Shown here: positions 46,613-55,754 of the stretch, one piece after another
Layout of the letters: every line of letters starts with the position of its first letter
How positions within the stretch are numbered: the stretch's first letter is position 1
DNA from: Pseudooceanicola onchidii
GTDB lineage: Bacteria; Pseudomonadota; Alphaproteobacteria; Rhodobacterales; Rhodobacteraceae
Reading direction: 5' to 3'
DNA: 64,000 bases
NCBI RefSeq assembly: GCF_004959925.1
Contig: NZ_SPUW01000001.1
Coordinates: 1,574,635 to 1,638,634, forward strand
Made by a program: the position numbers and the translations under genes
Notes under the pieces: generated by a model
What the model was told of the DNA's origin: nothing
Database searches by the model: none
The model's input: the letters and a program-made list of their open reading frames with translations, nothing else

Positions 46613-46882
46613 TCACTTCAGCTGGCTGTCCTTGGATCCGCGCCGGTTGATCCCGCCGCGCGCCACCTGCCGACCATCCCGCTCCTGCTGGCAATCGATG
46701 CACAGCTTGACGCCCGGGATGGCAAGTCGGCGCTTTTCGGGGATCTCTTCCTCGCACTCGGCGCAGTGCGTCAGGCTTTCGCCCTGCGGTCCTGACCGGG
46801 CCCGCATGCGGCTCAGCTCGTCCGAAATGGATGCTTCGATCTGTTCACTTACCGCGCCGTCGCGCGCCCAACCACCGGCCAT
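46613..46882 (-). CDS. DksA/TraR-family C4 zinc-finger protein
   Basis: An 89-aa protein with four cysteines at 40, 43, 61 and 64 (HCAECEEEIPEKRRLAIPG ... LCIDCQ), the C4 zinc finger of the DksA/TraR family. It is shorter than DksA (about 150 aa) and lacks most of the coiled coil that enters the RNA polymerase secondary channel; it resembles the small YbiI-type proteins of phage and chromosomal origin. It may modulate transcription but this is inferred from family. The upstream 31-aa ORF at 46937-47032 is on the same strand. Confidence 0.85.
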   Translation of the reverse strand: MAGGWARDGAVSEQIEASISDELSRMRARSGPQGESLTHCAECEEEIPEKRRLAIPGVKLCIDCQQERDGRQVARGGINRRGSKDSQLK

Positions 46883-46936
46883 GTCCGATCCTCCGTCCCT
46901 GGAAGATAGGTCAGGACCGCCGCTGCGCCAAGTCGC

Positions 46937-47032
46937 TCAGAAGCTGAGCACGCCGATGCCGGACAGGGTCGCGCAGGCCAGGGTCGCCAGAACAAGCAGG
47001 CTCCACCGCGCAAGGCCGAAAAACATTTCCAT
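46937..47032 (-). CDS. 31-aa hydrophobic small ORF with strong ribosome site
   Basis: Short frame MEMFFGLARWSLLVLATLAC ending GIGVLSF, one probable membrane segment. The start at 47032 has GGTGGGGGA six bases upstream, a good Shine-Dalgarno. Immediately upstream on the same strand is a hairpin with T6 (47059-47123), so its transcript may be attenuated. The DksA-like gene follows after 54 bases. No family was recognised. Coding is supported by the ribosome site and typical single-span composition only. Confidence 0.45.
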   Translation of the reverse strand: MEMFFGLARWSLLVLATLACATLSGIGVLSF

Positions 47033-47058
47033 GTGAAATCCCCCACCACAAGGTTTTC

Positions 47059-47123
47059 AAAAAATCAGGGCGCGGGCATCCGCCCGGCCGAAATTAACCA
47101 ATATACCAACACCCGCGCCCTGA
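47059..47123 (-). promoter_or_regulatory. Attenuator-like structure: 12-bp terminator stem with competing hairpin
   Basis: On the minus strand TCAGGGCGCGGG (47123-47112) pairs perfectly with CCCGCGCCCTGA (47076-47065) over a 35-nt loop and is followed by T6. A second hairpin, CGGGC-GGAT-GCCCG (47086-47073), uses four bases of the 3' arm and would exclude the first. This is the layout of a terminator/antiterminator pair ahead of the 31-aa ORF, or simply a second terminator for the giant gene. Confidence 0.45.
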
Positions 47124-47157
47124 GAACCGGCCAGAGCCCCCGCCCGACCGGAAAGAC

Positions 47158-47182
47158 GCCGGGCCCCGATCAGGGGCCCGGC
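47158..47182 (-). terminator. GC hairpin after the giant RTX gene
   Basis: GCCGGGCCCC (47158-47167) with GGGGCCCGGC (47173-47182), loop GATCA. Only a weak T-rich tail (GTCTTT) follows on the minus strand. Confidence 0.65.
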
Positions 47183-47191
47183 GGTGCTGCA

Positions 47192-50100
47192 TCACTTGAG
47201 CAGAAGCTTCGCTTCGTGCTTTTTCAGGGTCCGGCGTGCCGCGTGATAATCTTCGCGGCCCTGTTCCGTTGCCAGTTCCGGGAACAGCTCCAGGATCTCC
47301 TGGCGCTGCGCGTTCCCGATCCCGTCAAGGGTCTGGTGACCCGGCTGGAAGCTTTCGGTCCAGGACCCGTCGGACAGGATGACCTCGTGCTGGTCGAACA
47401 TGAAGTGGATGTACGTGGTCTTCATCGTATCCACCCGGTTCACGCCCGCCAGACCGGTCAGGTGCTTGGCCGCGACCAGAACCTCACGCTCTTCGAAGTA
47501 GAGCGCCGTCTTGTCGTTGTTCACCAGCACACGGTGGTTCGGAGACACCAGCATGTCACGTTCCGGCAGCCCGTAGCCAAGCGAGCCTTTCTGGATCAGA
47601 ACCGGCTTGAGATGCTCTTTCTGCAGCAGCTCGCGGCCCGTCAGACCCTTGGCGCCCATCCAGCGAATTTCCTGGATGCCGTTGTCACGGGTGATGACAC
47701 GGTCACCTTCCTTCAGGCTTTCCACCGGAACTTCGCCGCGCGGGGTCGCGATCAGGGTGCCCGGCGTGAAGCAGGGGATGACCTTCTCGATTTCCTCGAA
47801 CTGCGAGGTGCCGACCAGCTTGTCGTCCGCATCGTAGAATTCGACCGTGCCGTTTTCGGGGTTGCTGTCGTAGATGACGTTGATCCGGCCACCCGTCGGA
47901 GCAGAGCCGCGCAGGTCGAGGATGTCATAGTCATCGCCGCCCGAGCCACCGTCGATCTTGTCGCCCACGGTCGACCCGAGGAAGACGTCGCGATCGTTGG
48001 CCCCGAACATGGTGTCCGCGCCCGCGCCACCGGTGATGGTGTCGTTTCCGGCGCCACCGTCGATGCTGTCTTCGCCCGACCCGCCGTAAAGCTCGTCTGC
48101 GCCGACATTGCCGCGCAGGGTGTCATCACCCTCGCCACCATAGACGGTGTCGTTCTCCTGGCCGCCCTCGATGCTGTCATCGCCGCTGTCGCCGTACAGA
48201 AGATCGGTGCCCGTCCCGCCCGAGATGACATCGCCACCGATGCCGCCATGGACCGTATCGTTGCCCGAGCCACCCTTGAGGTCGTCGTCACCCGAACCGC
48301 CTTCAAGGCTGTCGTTGCCCTGTTCGCCGTTCATGGTGTCGTCGCCTTGGCCACCCAGAAGCGTATCATCGCCCGAGTCGCCCTCGACCAGGTCATCGTC
48401 GATGCCCGCGTCGATCAGGTCGTTGCCTTCACCGCCATACAGCGTGTCGTCGTCGTCCTGGCCGAAGATGGTGTCGTTGCCGTCACCGCCATAGACCAGA
48501 TCGCGGCCGTTCTCGGGCACCGGATCGGGGTTGACCGGATCGTCGTCCGGGGACTGGCCGTACAGCAGGTCGCTGTCGCCCGCGTTGATCCAGTCGTCGC
48601 CGGTCTGACCCCAGATCGTGTCGGAGCCGTGGCCACCGATGATCGAGTCGTTGCCTTCGCCACCTTCGACATAGTCGTCGTCGATGCCCGCGTGGATCGT
48701 GTCGTCGCCCGACCCGCCAAAGACGCGGTCGGCGTCATCGCCGGTGTTGATGACGTCGTGACCCTGACCGCCATAGACCGTGTCCTTGCCATCGGTCTTG
48801 TCCGGATCGCTCAGCGCACCGGGGTACAGCGGGTTCGGCAGGTTCGGATCGTCGCCCTCGTAGTCCGAGAAGGTGTCGATCCCGGCATTGATCGTGTCGT
48901 TGCCATCGCCGCCGTAGATCAGGTCCGAGCCCTGGATGTCGTCGATCAGGTCGTCACCCGAGTTGCCGTAGACCTCGTCGTCGTCGATGCCCGGCTTCAG
49001 CGTGTCGTTGCCGCTGCCGCCATAGATCGTGTCCGCGTCATCCCCGGTCGAGATGCTGTCGTTGCCCGCGCCGCCATAGGCCAGGTCGCGGTCGTCGTTC
49101 GGATCGGTGTCGTCGGACACACCCGGGATCGCCGCCGCCTTGTCGGGGCGTCCGTCCGGGCCACTGGTGATCGTGTCGTCGCCCGAGTCGCCGTAGATGG
49201 TGTCGTTGCCATCTTCGCCGCGCAGGTCATCGTCACCCGAATTGCCGTGGATGCTGTCATCGCCGTCACCGCCATAGACGGTATCGTCGCCCGAGCCCGC
49301 GATCACGGTGTCGTCGCCGCTGTAGGCCTCGATCAGGTCGTCATCGCCCGAGGTCGGGTCAAGCGCATCCTCGTTGTCGACAAAGTCGCCTTCCGGATCG
49401 CCGTCGTAATCGTCGTCGATCAGATCGTCACCCGAGGAGCCTTCCACGATGCCGTCGCGCACGGGCGGCGGCGGCGGGGGTCCGTCCTCGACCGTCACGG
49501 TGACGGTCGCGGTGTCGGTCAGACCGTCTTCGTCTGTGATCGTGTAGGTGAAGGTATCGGTCCCGGTGAAACCAGCCGCCGGGGTGTAGAGGATCTGGTT
49601 GCCCACGATCGCCGCAGTGCCGTTCGCCGGGGTGCCGACGGACGTAACCGTCAGATCATCGCCGTCCACGTCCGTGTCGTTGCCGACCACGTCGATAGTC
49701 ACGGCCGTGTCTTCTTCGGTCTCGTCCGCATCATCGACCGCCACCGGCGCGTCGTTCACCGGCTTGACGGTCACGGTCACGGTGGCCGTGTCGGTGTTCC
49801 CGTCGGGATCGGTCACGGTGTAGGTGATCGTGTCGGTGCCGTTGAAGTCCTGATCCGGGGTGTAGACCAGCTTGCCGTCCACAACCGCGACCGAGCCGTT
49901 GGCCGGATCGGTGACGTCGGTGATGGTGAGCGGGTCGTTCTGCGGATCGGTGTCATTGGCCAGCACGTCGATGGTGACGGCCGTGTCCTCATCCGTCTCT
50001 GCCATGTCGTCGCCGGCCACGGGATCCTGGGCGCCGCCCGTCGGATCCTCGACCTTGACGGTCACGGTCGCGGTGTCGGTCAGGCCGTCGGGATCGGTGA

Positions 50101-53100
50101 CGGTGTAGGTGAAGGTCTCGGTCCCGGTGAACCCGGCATCCGGCGTGTAGACGATCTTGCCGTCCACGATCTGGGCCGTGCCATTGGCCGGGTCTGCGAC
50201 GTCCGAGATGGTCAGCGTGTCGCCGTCCACGTCCGTGTCGTTCGCCAGCACGTCGATGGTGACGGGGGTGACGATGTCGGTGTCGTCCGCATCATCGACC
50301 GCCACCGGCGCGTCGTTCACCGGCTTTACGGTCACGGTCACGGTGGCCGTGTCGGTGTTCCCGTCGGGATCGGTCACGGTGTAGGTGATCGTGTCGGTTC
50401 CGTTGAAGTCCTGATCCGGGGTATAGACCAGCTTGCCGTCCACAACCGCGACCGAGCCGTTGGCCGGATCGGTGACGTCGCTGATGGTCAGCGGATCGTT
50501 CTGCGGGTCGGTGTCGTTGGCAAGGACGTCGATGGTGACGGCCGTGTCCTCGTCCGTCTCGGCCATGTCGTCGCCGGCCACCGGGTCCTGGGCGCCGCCT
50601 GTCGGATCCTCGACCTTGACGGTCACCGTCGCGGTGTCGGTCAGGCCGTCGGGATCGGTGACGGTGTAGGTGAAGGTCTCGGTCCCGGTGAACCCGGCAT
50701 CCGGCGTGTAGACGATCTTGCCGTCCACGATCTGCGCCGTGCCATTGGCCGGGTCTGCGACGTCCGAGATGGTCAGCGTGTCGCCGTCCACGTCCGTGTC
50801 GTTCGCCAGCACATCGATGGTCACGGGGGTGACGATGTCGGTGTCGTCCGCATCATCCGCAGCCACCGGCGCGTCGTTCACCGGGTTGACGGTCACAGTC
50901 ACGGTCGCGGTGTCGGTGTTCCCGTCGGGATCGGTCACGGTGTAGGTGATCGTGTCGGTGCCGTTGAAGTCGGCGTCCGGCGTGTAGACGATCTTGCCAT
51001 CCACCACGGTCGCGGTGCCGTTGGCCGGATCGGTGACATCGGTGATGGTCAGCGGGTCACCATCGGGATCGCTGTCGTTCGCCAGAACGTCGATGGTGAT
51101 CGACGTGTCCTCGTCGACCTCGGCCGTGTCGTCACCGGCCACCGGGGCATCCGCGACCGGCTTGACGGTCACGGTGATCGTGGCTGTGTCGGTCAGGCCG
51201 TCGGGATCCTTCACCGTATAGGAGATGGTGTCGGTGCCGTTGAAATCGGCGGGCGGCGTATAGCTGATCGACCCGTCCGAAGCGACGACGACCGTGCCGC
51301 CCGCAGCCGACACCGGCGTGCCGACGATCTGCAGCGGGTCGCCATCGGGATCGCTGTCGTTGGCCAGCGGGAAGAGCGTCGTGGTGCTGTCTTCGTCCAC
51401 CGTGTAGGCGTCATCGACGGCCACGGGGGCGTCGTTCACTTCGCCCACGGTGACCGTGACGGTCGCGGTGTCGGTCAGCCCGTCCGGATCGGTGACGGTG
51501 TAGGTGATCGTGTCGGTGCCGTTGAAATCGGCATCGGGTGTGTAGACCAGCTTGCCGTCCACGATCTCGACCGTGCCGTTCGCCGGGTCGGACACGTCCG
51601 AGATGGTCAGCGTGTCGCCGTCGACATCCGTGTCGTTCGCCAGCACGTCGATCGTGACGGACGCGTCTTCGTCCACGGATGCGGTGTCGTCTGCAGCCAC
51701 CGGGGCGTCGTTCACGGGGGTCACCGTGATCGTGATCGTTGCCGTATCGGTGTTCCCGTCGGGGTCGGTCACCGTGTAGGTGATCGTCTCGGTCCCGTTG
51801 AAGTCGGGATCGGGGGTGTACAGGATTTCACCGCCCACGATGGCCGCAGTTCCGTTGGCCGGATCGGAGACATTGGTGATCGTCAGGGTGTCACCATCCG
51901 GGTCGCTGTCGTTTGCCAGCACGTCGATCGAGATCGTGGTGTCCTCGTCCACCGTGACGCTGTCGTCCATCGCGTCGGGGGTCCGGTTTTCCGGGTCCGT
52001 CAGGATGGTCTCGATCTGGCTGAATTCAAGCGTGCTGCCGTCTTCGAAGGTCACGGTGCCCTTGTAGGCGCCCGCGTCCGTGTCGTCGGCCTGCTGGTCG
52101 ATGACCACGCGGCCCGCGCCGCGCAGGTCCAGCACGTCGTTGTCGGTCGTCTGATCGGGGCCGTTGCCACCGACGATCTTGTCGCCTGCGCCGTCCGAGG
52201 CGCTGCCGACGGTGAAGGTGTCGTTGCCGCCTTCGCCGTACATGATGTCGGCGCCTTCGCCGCCATCGATCAGGTCATCGCCGCCTTCGCCGTTCATCCC
52301 GTCGCCGCCGGAGGTGCCGGGCGCAGTGAAGTAGAGGTCGGTGATCCAGATACCCGAGTTGGTGGCGCCGACCTGGGTGTGTTCCACCACGATCTTCGAC
52401 ACCGGACCCGCGATCGAGACCTGGAGGTTGTTGCTGTCCGCATCCTCGACCTTGTCGCCCTGGATCGACTTGGCCTGGTCGTTGCCGGCCACCGCGTCGG
52501 TATCGGACAGGGTCATGCCGGACCCGCCGGTCAGCTGAACCTGGATCGGCTGGCCGTTTTCGTCATAGGCGGTGACCTTCACGACGCCATTGGTGTCGAG
52601 GTCGTTGATGTTGAAGGTCACATCCGTCACGGCCTCGGAGAAGTCCCACTGGAAATCGCCTTCGTTGCCGTTGCCGCGGGTCTCGGACCGCAGGGCCGAA
52701 TTGTCGTCCACGGTCGCGCCGCCACCATCGATGCCCGAGGTGTTGAGATGCGTGGAGTTGTCGATGTTGGTCTGGTGGTCCCCGGTATCCTTGATCCGGG
52801 TGTAGGTGACGTTGACGCTGCCGGTGTCCTGCGTGACCGTGCTGTCGGCCTGCGCCTCGGAGACGCCCTGCCAGTTGAAGCTTTCGCGCGGACCCTCGGT
52901 GCCGCCGCCGTTCACGTCTTCGCCGTTGTCGCCGTAGATCACGTCGGCACCCTTGCCGCCGCTCAGTTCGTCATCGCCGCCGTTGCCGTAGATCGTGTCG
53001 TCGCCCGACCCGCCAAGGATCGTGTCGTTGCCGGTGCCCGACCCGCCGCCGGTCACATCACCTTCGAGCGCATCGAAATAGATGTCGGTCACGTTGATTT

Positions 53101-54289
53101 CAGAGGTATGGCCACCGTCCTGGACATGCGTGATCTCGAGGCTTGCGATCGGCCCCGCGATGTTGACCAGGACCGAATGCGCCGGGCTGGTGTCAGCGGC
53201 GGTGTCATGGCCCGAATGGCTGATGACTTCCTTGCCGCCTGCCCCGTCCAGGTCCTTCAGCGTCAGATGGGTGCCACCCTCGGCCTGGACATTGATGTCG
53301 ACGAGATTGCCGTTGGCATCATAGGCCTTGATGATGATCTTCGAATCCGCGTCGATGTCGTTGATCCGGAAGGACACGTTGCCCACGTCAGACGAAAAGC
53401 CCCATTCGTAGGTCGCAGCTTCGTCATCCGAATTCAGGCGCGAAGCCATCGACGAATGCGCATCCGCGCCAGTGCCGTCGGTGGTGATCGAATGCACCTT
53501 CTGCTGGTCCGTCTGGAACTTGGTCTCGGGGTGTTCGTTCGTCGACTTCACCCGGAAGGACACGTCGACCGACCCGGTGTTCTGGGTGAATCCGCCGCTC
53601 AGGTTGTCGCCATTGTCGATGCCGCCGTGACCATCGGGATCCGGCGCCTTGTCCCATTCAAAGCTCTCACGCTCGCCCGAGCCGCCGCCCGAGGAGGTGC
53701 CGGGACCGTAGTCGCCGTAGATCAGGTCGTCGCCGCCCGCCCCTTCGATGTAATCGTCGCCGCCGTTGCCGAAGATCGTGTCGGCGCCATTGGTGATCTT
53801 GTCGCCGCCCTGGTCGGTCGGGGCGTTGCTGTCGTCATAGCCCAGCACCATCGTCTCGCCGAACTCTTCGCCGTCGACCGCGCCATCCGAAGGCGCCGTG
53901 GTCGGCACGGTGTAGCCCGCGTCGATGTTGCACTGGTCCAGCCCGTTGCCGACGCTGAAGGTCATGGTCTTGCCGGTCGCCGGGTCGGCGTCGCTGTCTT
54001 CGGAATAGGTGCTGCCCGCGACTTCCTGTTCGACCAGCCCGTTGCCGTCGACCGAGGTCGGGAATTTCACGTAGTATTCGCCGTAAGCCACCTTGCCGAA
54101 GCTGTAGTGACCGTTCGCATCCGTGGTCGTCGAGCCGACCAATTTGCCGTTGGCCTTGTAAAGAAGAACCGTCTGACCCGCGAGCCCGGTGTCGAAACCG
54201 CCGCCTGCCTTGTTCTCGGTCCCGTCGCCATCCACGTCCGAGAACATCCGGCCGGCAATCTCGCCCTGGCTTTTATACTGAAAAGTCAT
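47192..54289 (-). CDS. 2365-aa RTX surface protein: SdrD-like, cadherin-like repeats, RTX and Hint domains
   Basis: No Sec signal; starts MTFQYKSQGEIAGRMFSDVD. Order: SdrD_B-like domain (residues 5-115); short RTX blocks (GGDDYIEGAGGDD); two related domains of about 200 aa with FRINDIDADSKIIIKAYDANG and FNINDLDTNGVVKVTAYDENG; nine cadherin-like repeats of about 93 aa (VDEDTTISIDVLANDSDPDG type, DNA about 51975-49490); about 25 RTX nonapeptide rows (GGDGNDTIFGQDDDD); then a Hint module from Cys2173 (CFTPGTLIATPRG) with His2252 in SPNHRVLV. RTX repeats bind calcium and point to type I secretion. The Hint module may cut the chain at Cys2173. Start ATG 54289 follows GGAGAGTAGAG. Function is probably adhesion or matrix building; no T1SS genes are in the window. 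An antisense frame of similar length is not a gene. Confidence 0.9.
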   Translation of the reverse strand: MTFQYKSQGEIAGRMFSDVDGDGTENKAGGGFDTGLAGQTVLLYKANGKLVGSTTTDANGHYSFGKVAYGEYYVKFPTSVDGNGLVEQEVAGSTYSEDSDADPATGKTMTFSVGNGLDQCNIDAGYTVPTTAPSDGAVDGEEFGETMVLGYDDSNAPTDQGGDKITNGADTIFGNGGDDYIEGAGGDDLIYGDYGPGTSSGGGSGERESFEWDKAPDPDGHGGIDNGDNLSGGFTQNTGSVDVSFRVKSTNEHPETKFQTDQQKVHSITTDGTGADAHSSMASRLNSDDEAATYEWGFSSDVGNVSFRINDIDADSKIIIKAYDANGNLVDINVQAEGGTHLTLKDLDGAGGKEVISHSGHDTAADTSPAHSVLVNIAGPIASLEITHVQDGGHTSEINVTDIYFDALEGDVTGGGSGTGNDTILGGSGDDTIYGNGGDDELSGGKGADVIYGDNGEDVNGGGTEGPRESFNWQGVSEAQADSTVTQDTGSVNVTYTRIKDTGDHQTNIDNSTHLNTSGIDGGGATVDDNSALRSETRGNGNEGDFQWDFSEAVTDVTFNINDLDTNGVVKVTAYDENGQPIQVQLTGGSGMTLSDTDAVAGNDQAKSIQGDKVEDADSNNLQVSIAGPVSKIVVEHTQVGATNSGIWITDLYFTAPGTSGGDGMNGEGGDDLIDGGEGADIMYGEGGNDTFTVGSASDGAGDKIVGGNGPDQTTDNDVLDLRGAGRVVIDQQADDTDAGAYKGTVTFEDGSTLEFSQIETILTDPENRTPDAMDDSVTVDEDTTISIDVLANDSDPDGDTLTITNVSDPANGTAAIVGGEILYTPDPDFNGTETITYTVTDPDGNTDTATITITVTPVNDAPVAADDTASVDEDASVTIDVLANDTDVDGDTLTISDVSDPANGTVEIVDGKLVYTPDADFNGTDTITYTVTDPDGLTDTATVTVTVGEVNDAPVAVDDAYTVDEDSTTTLFPLANDSDPDGDPLQIVGTPVSAAGGTVVVASDGSISYTPPADFNGTDTISYTVKDPDGLTDTATITVTVKPVADAPVAGDDTAEVDEDTSITIDVLANDSDPDGDPLTITDVTDPANGTATVVDGKIVYTPDADFNGTDTITYTVTDPDGNTDTATVTVTVNPVNDAPVAADDADDTDIVTPVTIDVLANDTDVDGDTLTISDVADPANGTAQIVDGKIVYTPDAGFTGTETFTYTVTDPDGLTDTATVTVKVEDPTGGAQDPVAGDDMAETDEDTAVTIDVLANDTDPQNDPLTISDVTDPANGSVAVVDGKLVYTPDQDFNGTDTITYTVTDPDGNTDTATVTVTVKPVNDAPVAVDDADDTDIVTPVTIDVLANDTDVDGDTLTISDVADPANGTAQIVDGKIVYTPDAGFTGTETFTYTVTDPDGLTDTATVTVKVEDPTGGAQDPVAGDDMAETDEDTAVTIDVLANDTDPQNDPLTITDVTDPANGSVAVVDGKLVYTPDQDFNGTDTITYTVTDPDGNTDTATVTVTVKPVNDAPVAVDDADETEEDTAVTIDVVGNDTDVDGDDLTVTSVGTPANGTAAIVGNQILYTPAAGFTGTDTFTYTITDEDGLTDTATVTVTVEDGPPPPPPVRDGIVEGSSGDDLIDDDYDGDPEGDFVDNEDALDPTSGDDDLIEAYSGDDTVIAGSGDDTVYGGDGDDSIHGNSGDDDLRGEDGNDTIYGDSGDDTITSGPDGRPDKAAAIPGVSDDTDPNDDRDLAYGGAGNDSISTGDDADTIYGGSGNDTLKPGIDDDEVYGNSGDDLIDDIQGSDLIYGGDGNDTINAGIDTFSDYEGDDPNLPNPLYPGALSDPDKTDGKDTVYGGQGHDVINTGDDADRVFGGSGDDTIHAGIDDDYVEGGEGNDSIIGGHGSDTIWGQTGDDWINAGDSDLLYGQSPDDDPVNPDPVPENGRDLVYGGDGNDTIFGQDDDDTLYGGEGNDLIDAGIDDDLVEGDSGDDTLLGGQGDDTMNGEQGNDSLEGGSGDDDLKGGSGNDTVHGGIGGDVISGGTGTDLLYGDSGDDSIEGGQENDTVYGGEGDDTLRGNVGADELYGGSGEDSIDGGAGNDTITGGAGADTMFGANDRDVFLGSTVGDKIDGGSGGDDYDILDLRGSAPTGGRINVIYDSNPENGTVEFYDADDKLVGTSQFEEIEKVIPCFTPGTLIATPRGEVPVESLKEGDRVITRDNGIQEIRWMGAKGLTGRELLQKEHLKPVLIQKGSLGYGLPERDMLVSPNHRVLVNNDKTALYFEEREVLVAAKHLTGLAGVNRVDTMKTTYIHFMFDQHEVILSDGSWTESFQPGHQTLDGIGNAQRQEILELFPELATEQGREDYHAARRTLKKHEAKLLLK
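49724..50845. repeat. Tandem 2 x 561-bp duplication inside the giant gene
   Basis: Positions 49724-50284 and 50285-50845 are almost identical in DNA, at an exact offset of 561 bases (187 codons). Each unit encodes two cadherin-like repeats: the VTPVTIDVLANDTDVDGDTL type and the VAGDDMAETDEDTAVTIDVL type. Flanking repeats of the array are clearly more diverged, so this duplication is recent. Confidence 0.85.
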
Positions 54290-54980
54290 CTCTACTCTCC
54301 TTCGCGCGGCGCAGTTCCCGCAAGACCGCGCGCAGCGGCCAAAATCCTACCCGTGTCCGAAGTTCTGTGTATGGCCAGACCCTCCGCAGACCCACGTGGG
54401 TCTCACGGTACCAGGCGGCCGTCCCGATCACTCTCCTGATCAGGCCCCGACAAACGCGAGCTACACATCCTTCCGGATGCATGACATTTCGGTGGCCGCC
54501 CCCGGCCATCTGTCTTGCGCCCCCCAGTCGGGCACGTTTGGTTTTAATCCTGCGAACACGTCGAACAAAGGAAAAAACAGCGGAAAATTGGTGTCACCAA
54601 AGCTTGATTCAGCCACAATGTGACCCAGTTGACCTTGCGGAAATTGCGTGAACCGAGACATTGTTTCCCGGACCGGAAACACCGCCCGACACCTACCCCT
54701 CAAGATTTTAACGGTTTTTAAACCATTCATCGCGGGGGCGCGGGGTCTTGTCCCCCTGCTTTGGTTTCGAAACCGGAAACAGACGGGATCGGAAGAATCT
54801 TGCCCAAGTTTGATCACAATCCACCCCGAAAGGCCCGGTTTTCGTCCAAGTTCCAGAACCAATGGCCGAATCCGCCGAAAGATTGGTTCGCGAAATGTGG
54901 CGGATCAGCCGGGGGTTGTCCGAATCGTAAACGCCACGCCCCCGCAAGAGAGCGCTCATTTCCGGATTTTCAGAGAGGGC
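54290..54980. other. Long non-coding region upstream of the giant gene
   Basis: A 691-bp stretch with lower GC than the flanking genes and no ORF of recognisable content. The giant gene's ribosome site is at its left end. A pair of TTAA boxes six bases apart (54708-54711, 54718-54721) within a GGTTT-TT-AAACC palindrome (54713-54724) resembles, but does not match, a CtrA site (spacing seven). Such a long leader suggests complex control of the surface protein. Confidence 0.4.
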
Positions 54981-55066
54981 TGGTACCCAAGGTCGGACTC
55001 GAACCGACATGACCTCGCGGCCGGGGGATTTTGAATCCCCTGCGTCTACCATTCCGCCACTTGGGC
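54981..55066 (-). tRNA. tRNA-Leu (anticodon CAA)
   Basis: Class II cloverleaf with acceptor GCCCAAG (closing G-U), D-arm GGCGGAATGGTAGACGC, anticodon stem-loop GGGGA-TTCAAAA-TCCCC giving CAA, long variable arm, T-arm GTCGGTTCGAGTCCGAC and encoded CCA. It reads UUG. Confidence 0.97.
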
Positions 55067-55178
55067 CCTGCCGCATCCCTAATGCGATGGCCTGTCCGCG
55101 TCCAGCCGGAACTTTTGCCGACCTTGACCGCCGCGTCGCAGCATGGTTCTTGGCCCTGCAGGCAAAGGATCGGACTTC

Positions 55179-55754
55179 ATGCGGAAACTCTATGACTGGT
55201 GCTTGCGCATGGCAGATCATCGCCACGCGCTTCTGGTTCTCGCCATCATCTCCTTCGTGGAATCCTCGGTTTTTCCGATCCCGCCCGACGTGCTGATGAT
55301 CCCGATGATCCTGGCCAACCGCCGCCGCGCCTGGCTGATCGCCGGCGTGGCCACCGTATCGTCCGTGCTGGGTGGGATGCTGGGCTATGCCATCGGCGCC
55401 TTCGCCTACGACTCCATCGGCCAGCCGATCCTCGCCTCCATGGGCAAGGCCGCGGCGATGGAGGAATTCAACCAGACCTTCGTCGACGCGGGCTTCTGGG
55501 CGGTGCTGGGCGCGGGCATCACGCCCTTCCCCTACAAGGTCATCACCATCATGTCCGGCTGGACCGGCATGCCACTGGTCACCTTCACCGTCACCTCGAT
55601 CGTGGCGCGCGGCCTGCGGTTCTTCATCCTCGCCGGGCTGCTGTGGAAGTTCGGACCGCCGATCCGCACCTTCATCGAAAAGCGTCTCGGCCTGATGTTC
55701 ACGTTGTTTTTCATTGCGCTGATCGGCGGTTTTGCGGTTCTGAAATTCCTATGA
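55179..55754 (+). CDS. YqaA family (DedA-like) membrane protein
   Basis: A 191-aa protein with four or five membrane segments. The phrase SFVESSVFPIPPDVLMIPMI (about residues 25-44) is the conserved motif of the YqaA/DedA (SNARE-associated) superfamily, and GAGITPFPYKVITIMSGWTG is the second conserved block with the Pro/Lys pair. DedA-type proteins are lipid flippases or scramblases (undecaprenyl phosphate, phosphatidylethanolamine). The ATG at 55179 follows AAAGGATCGG. It overlaps dsbB by 4 bases (ATGA), so the two are one operon. Confidence 0.88.
   Translation: MRKLYDWCLRMADHRHALLVLAIISFVESSVFPIPPDVLMIPMILANRRRAWLIAGVATVSSVLGGMLGYAIGAFAYDSIGQPILASMGKAAAMEEFNQTFVDAGFWAVLGAGITPFPYKVITIMSGWTGMPLVTFTVTSIVARGLRFFILAGLLWKFGPPIRTFIEKRLGLMFTLFFIALIGGFAVLKFL

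Noticed and set aside
48147..49440. Possible CRISPR array, suggested by regular short DNA repeats
   Set aside because: The repeats are 27-base coding units of RTX nonapeptides with variable sequence, not identical repeats with unique spacers.
47033..54439. A 2468-codon open frame on the + strand opposite the giant RTX gene
   Set aside because: It mirrors the repeat structure of the minus-strand gene. The translation is Val/Arg/Asp-rich with no domain, and a GC-rich, Asp/Gly/Thr-biased gene readily leaves an antisense frame open.
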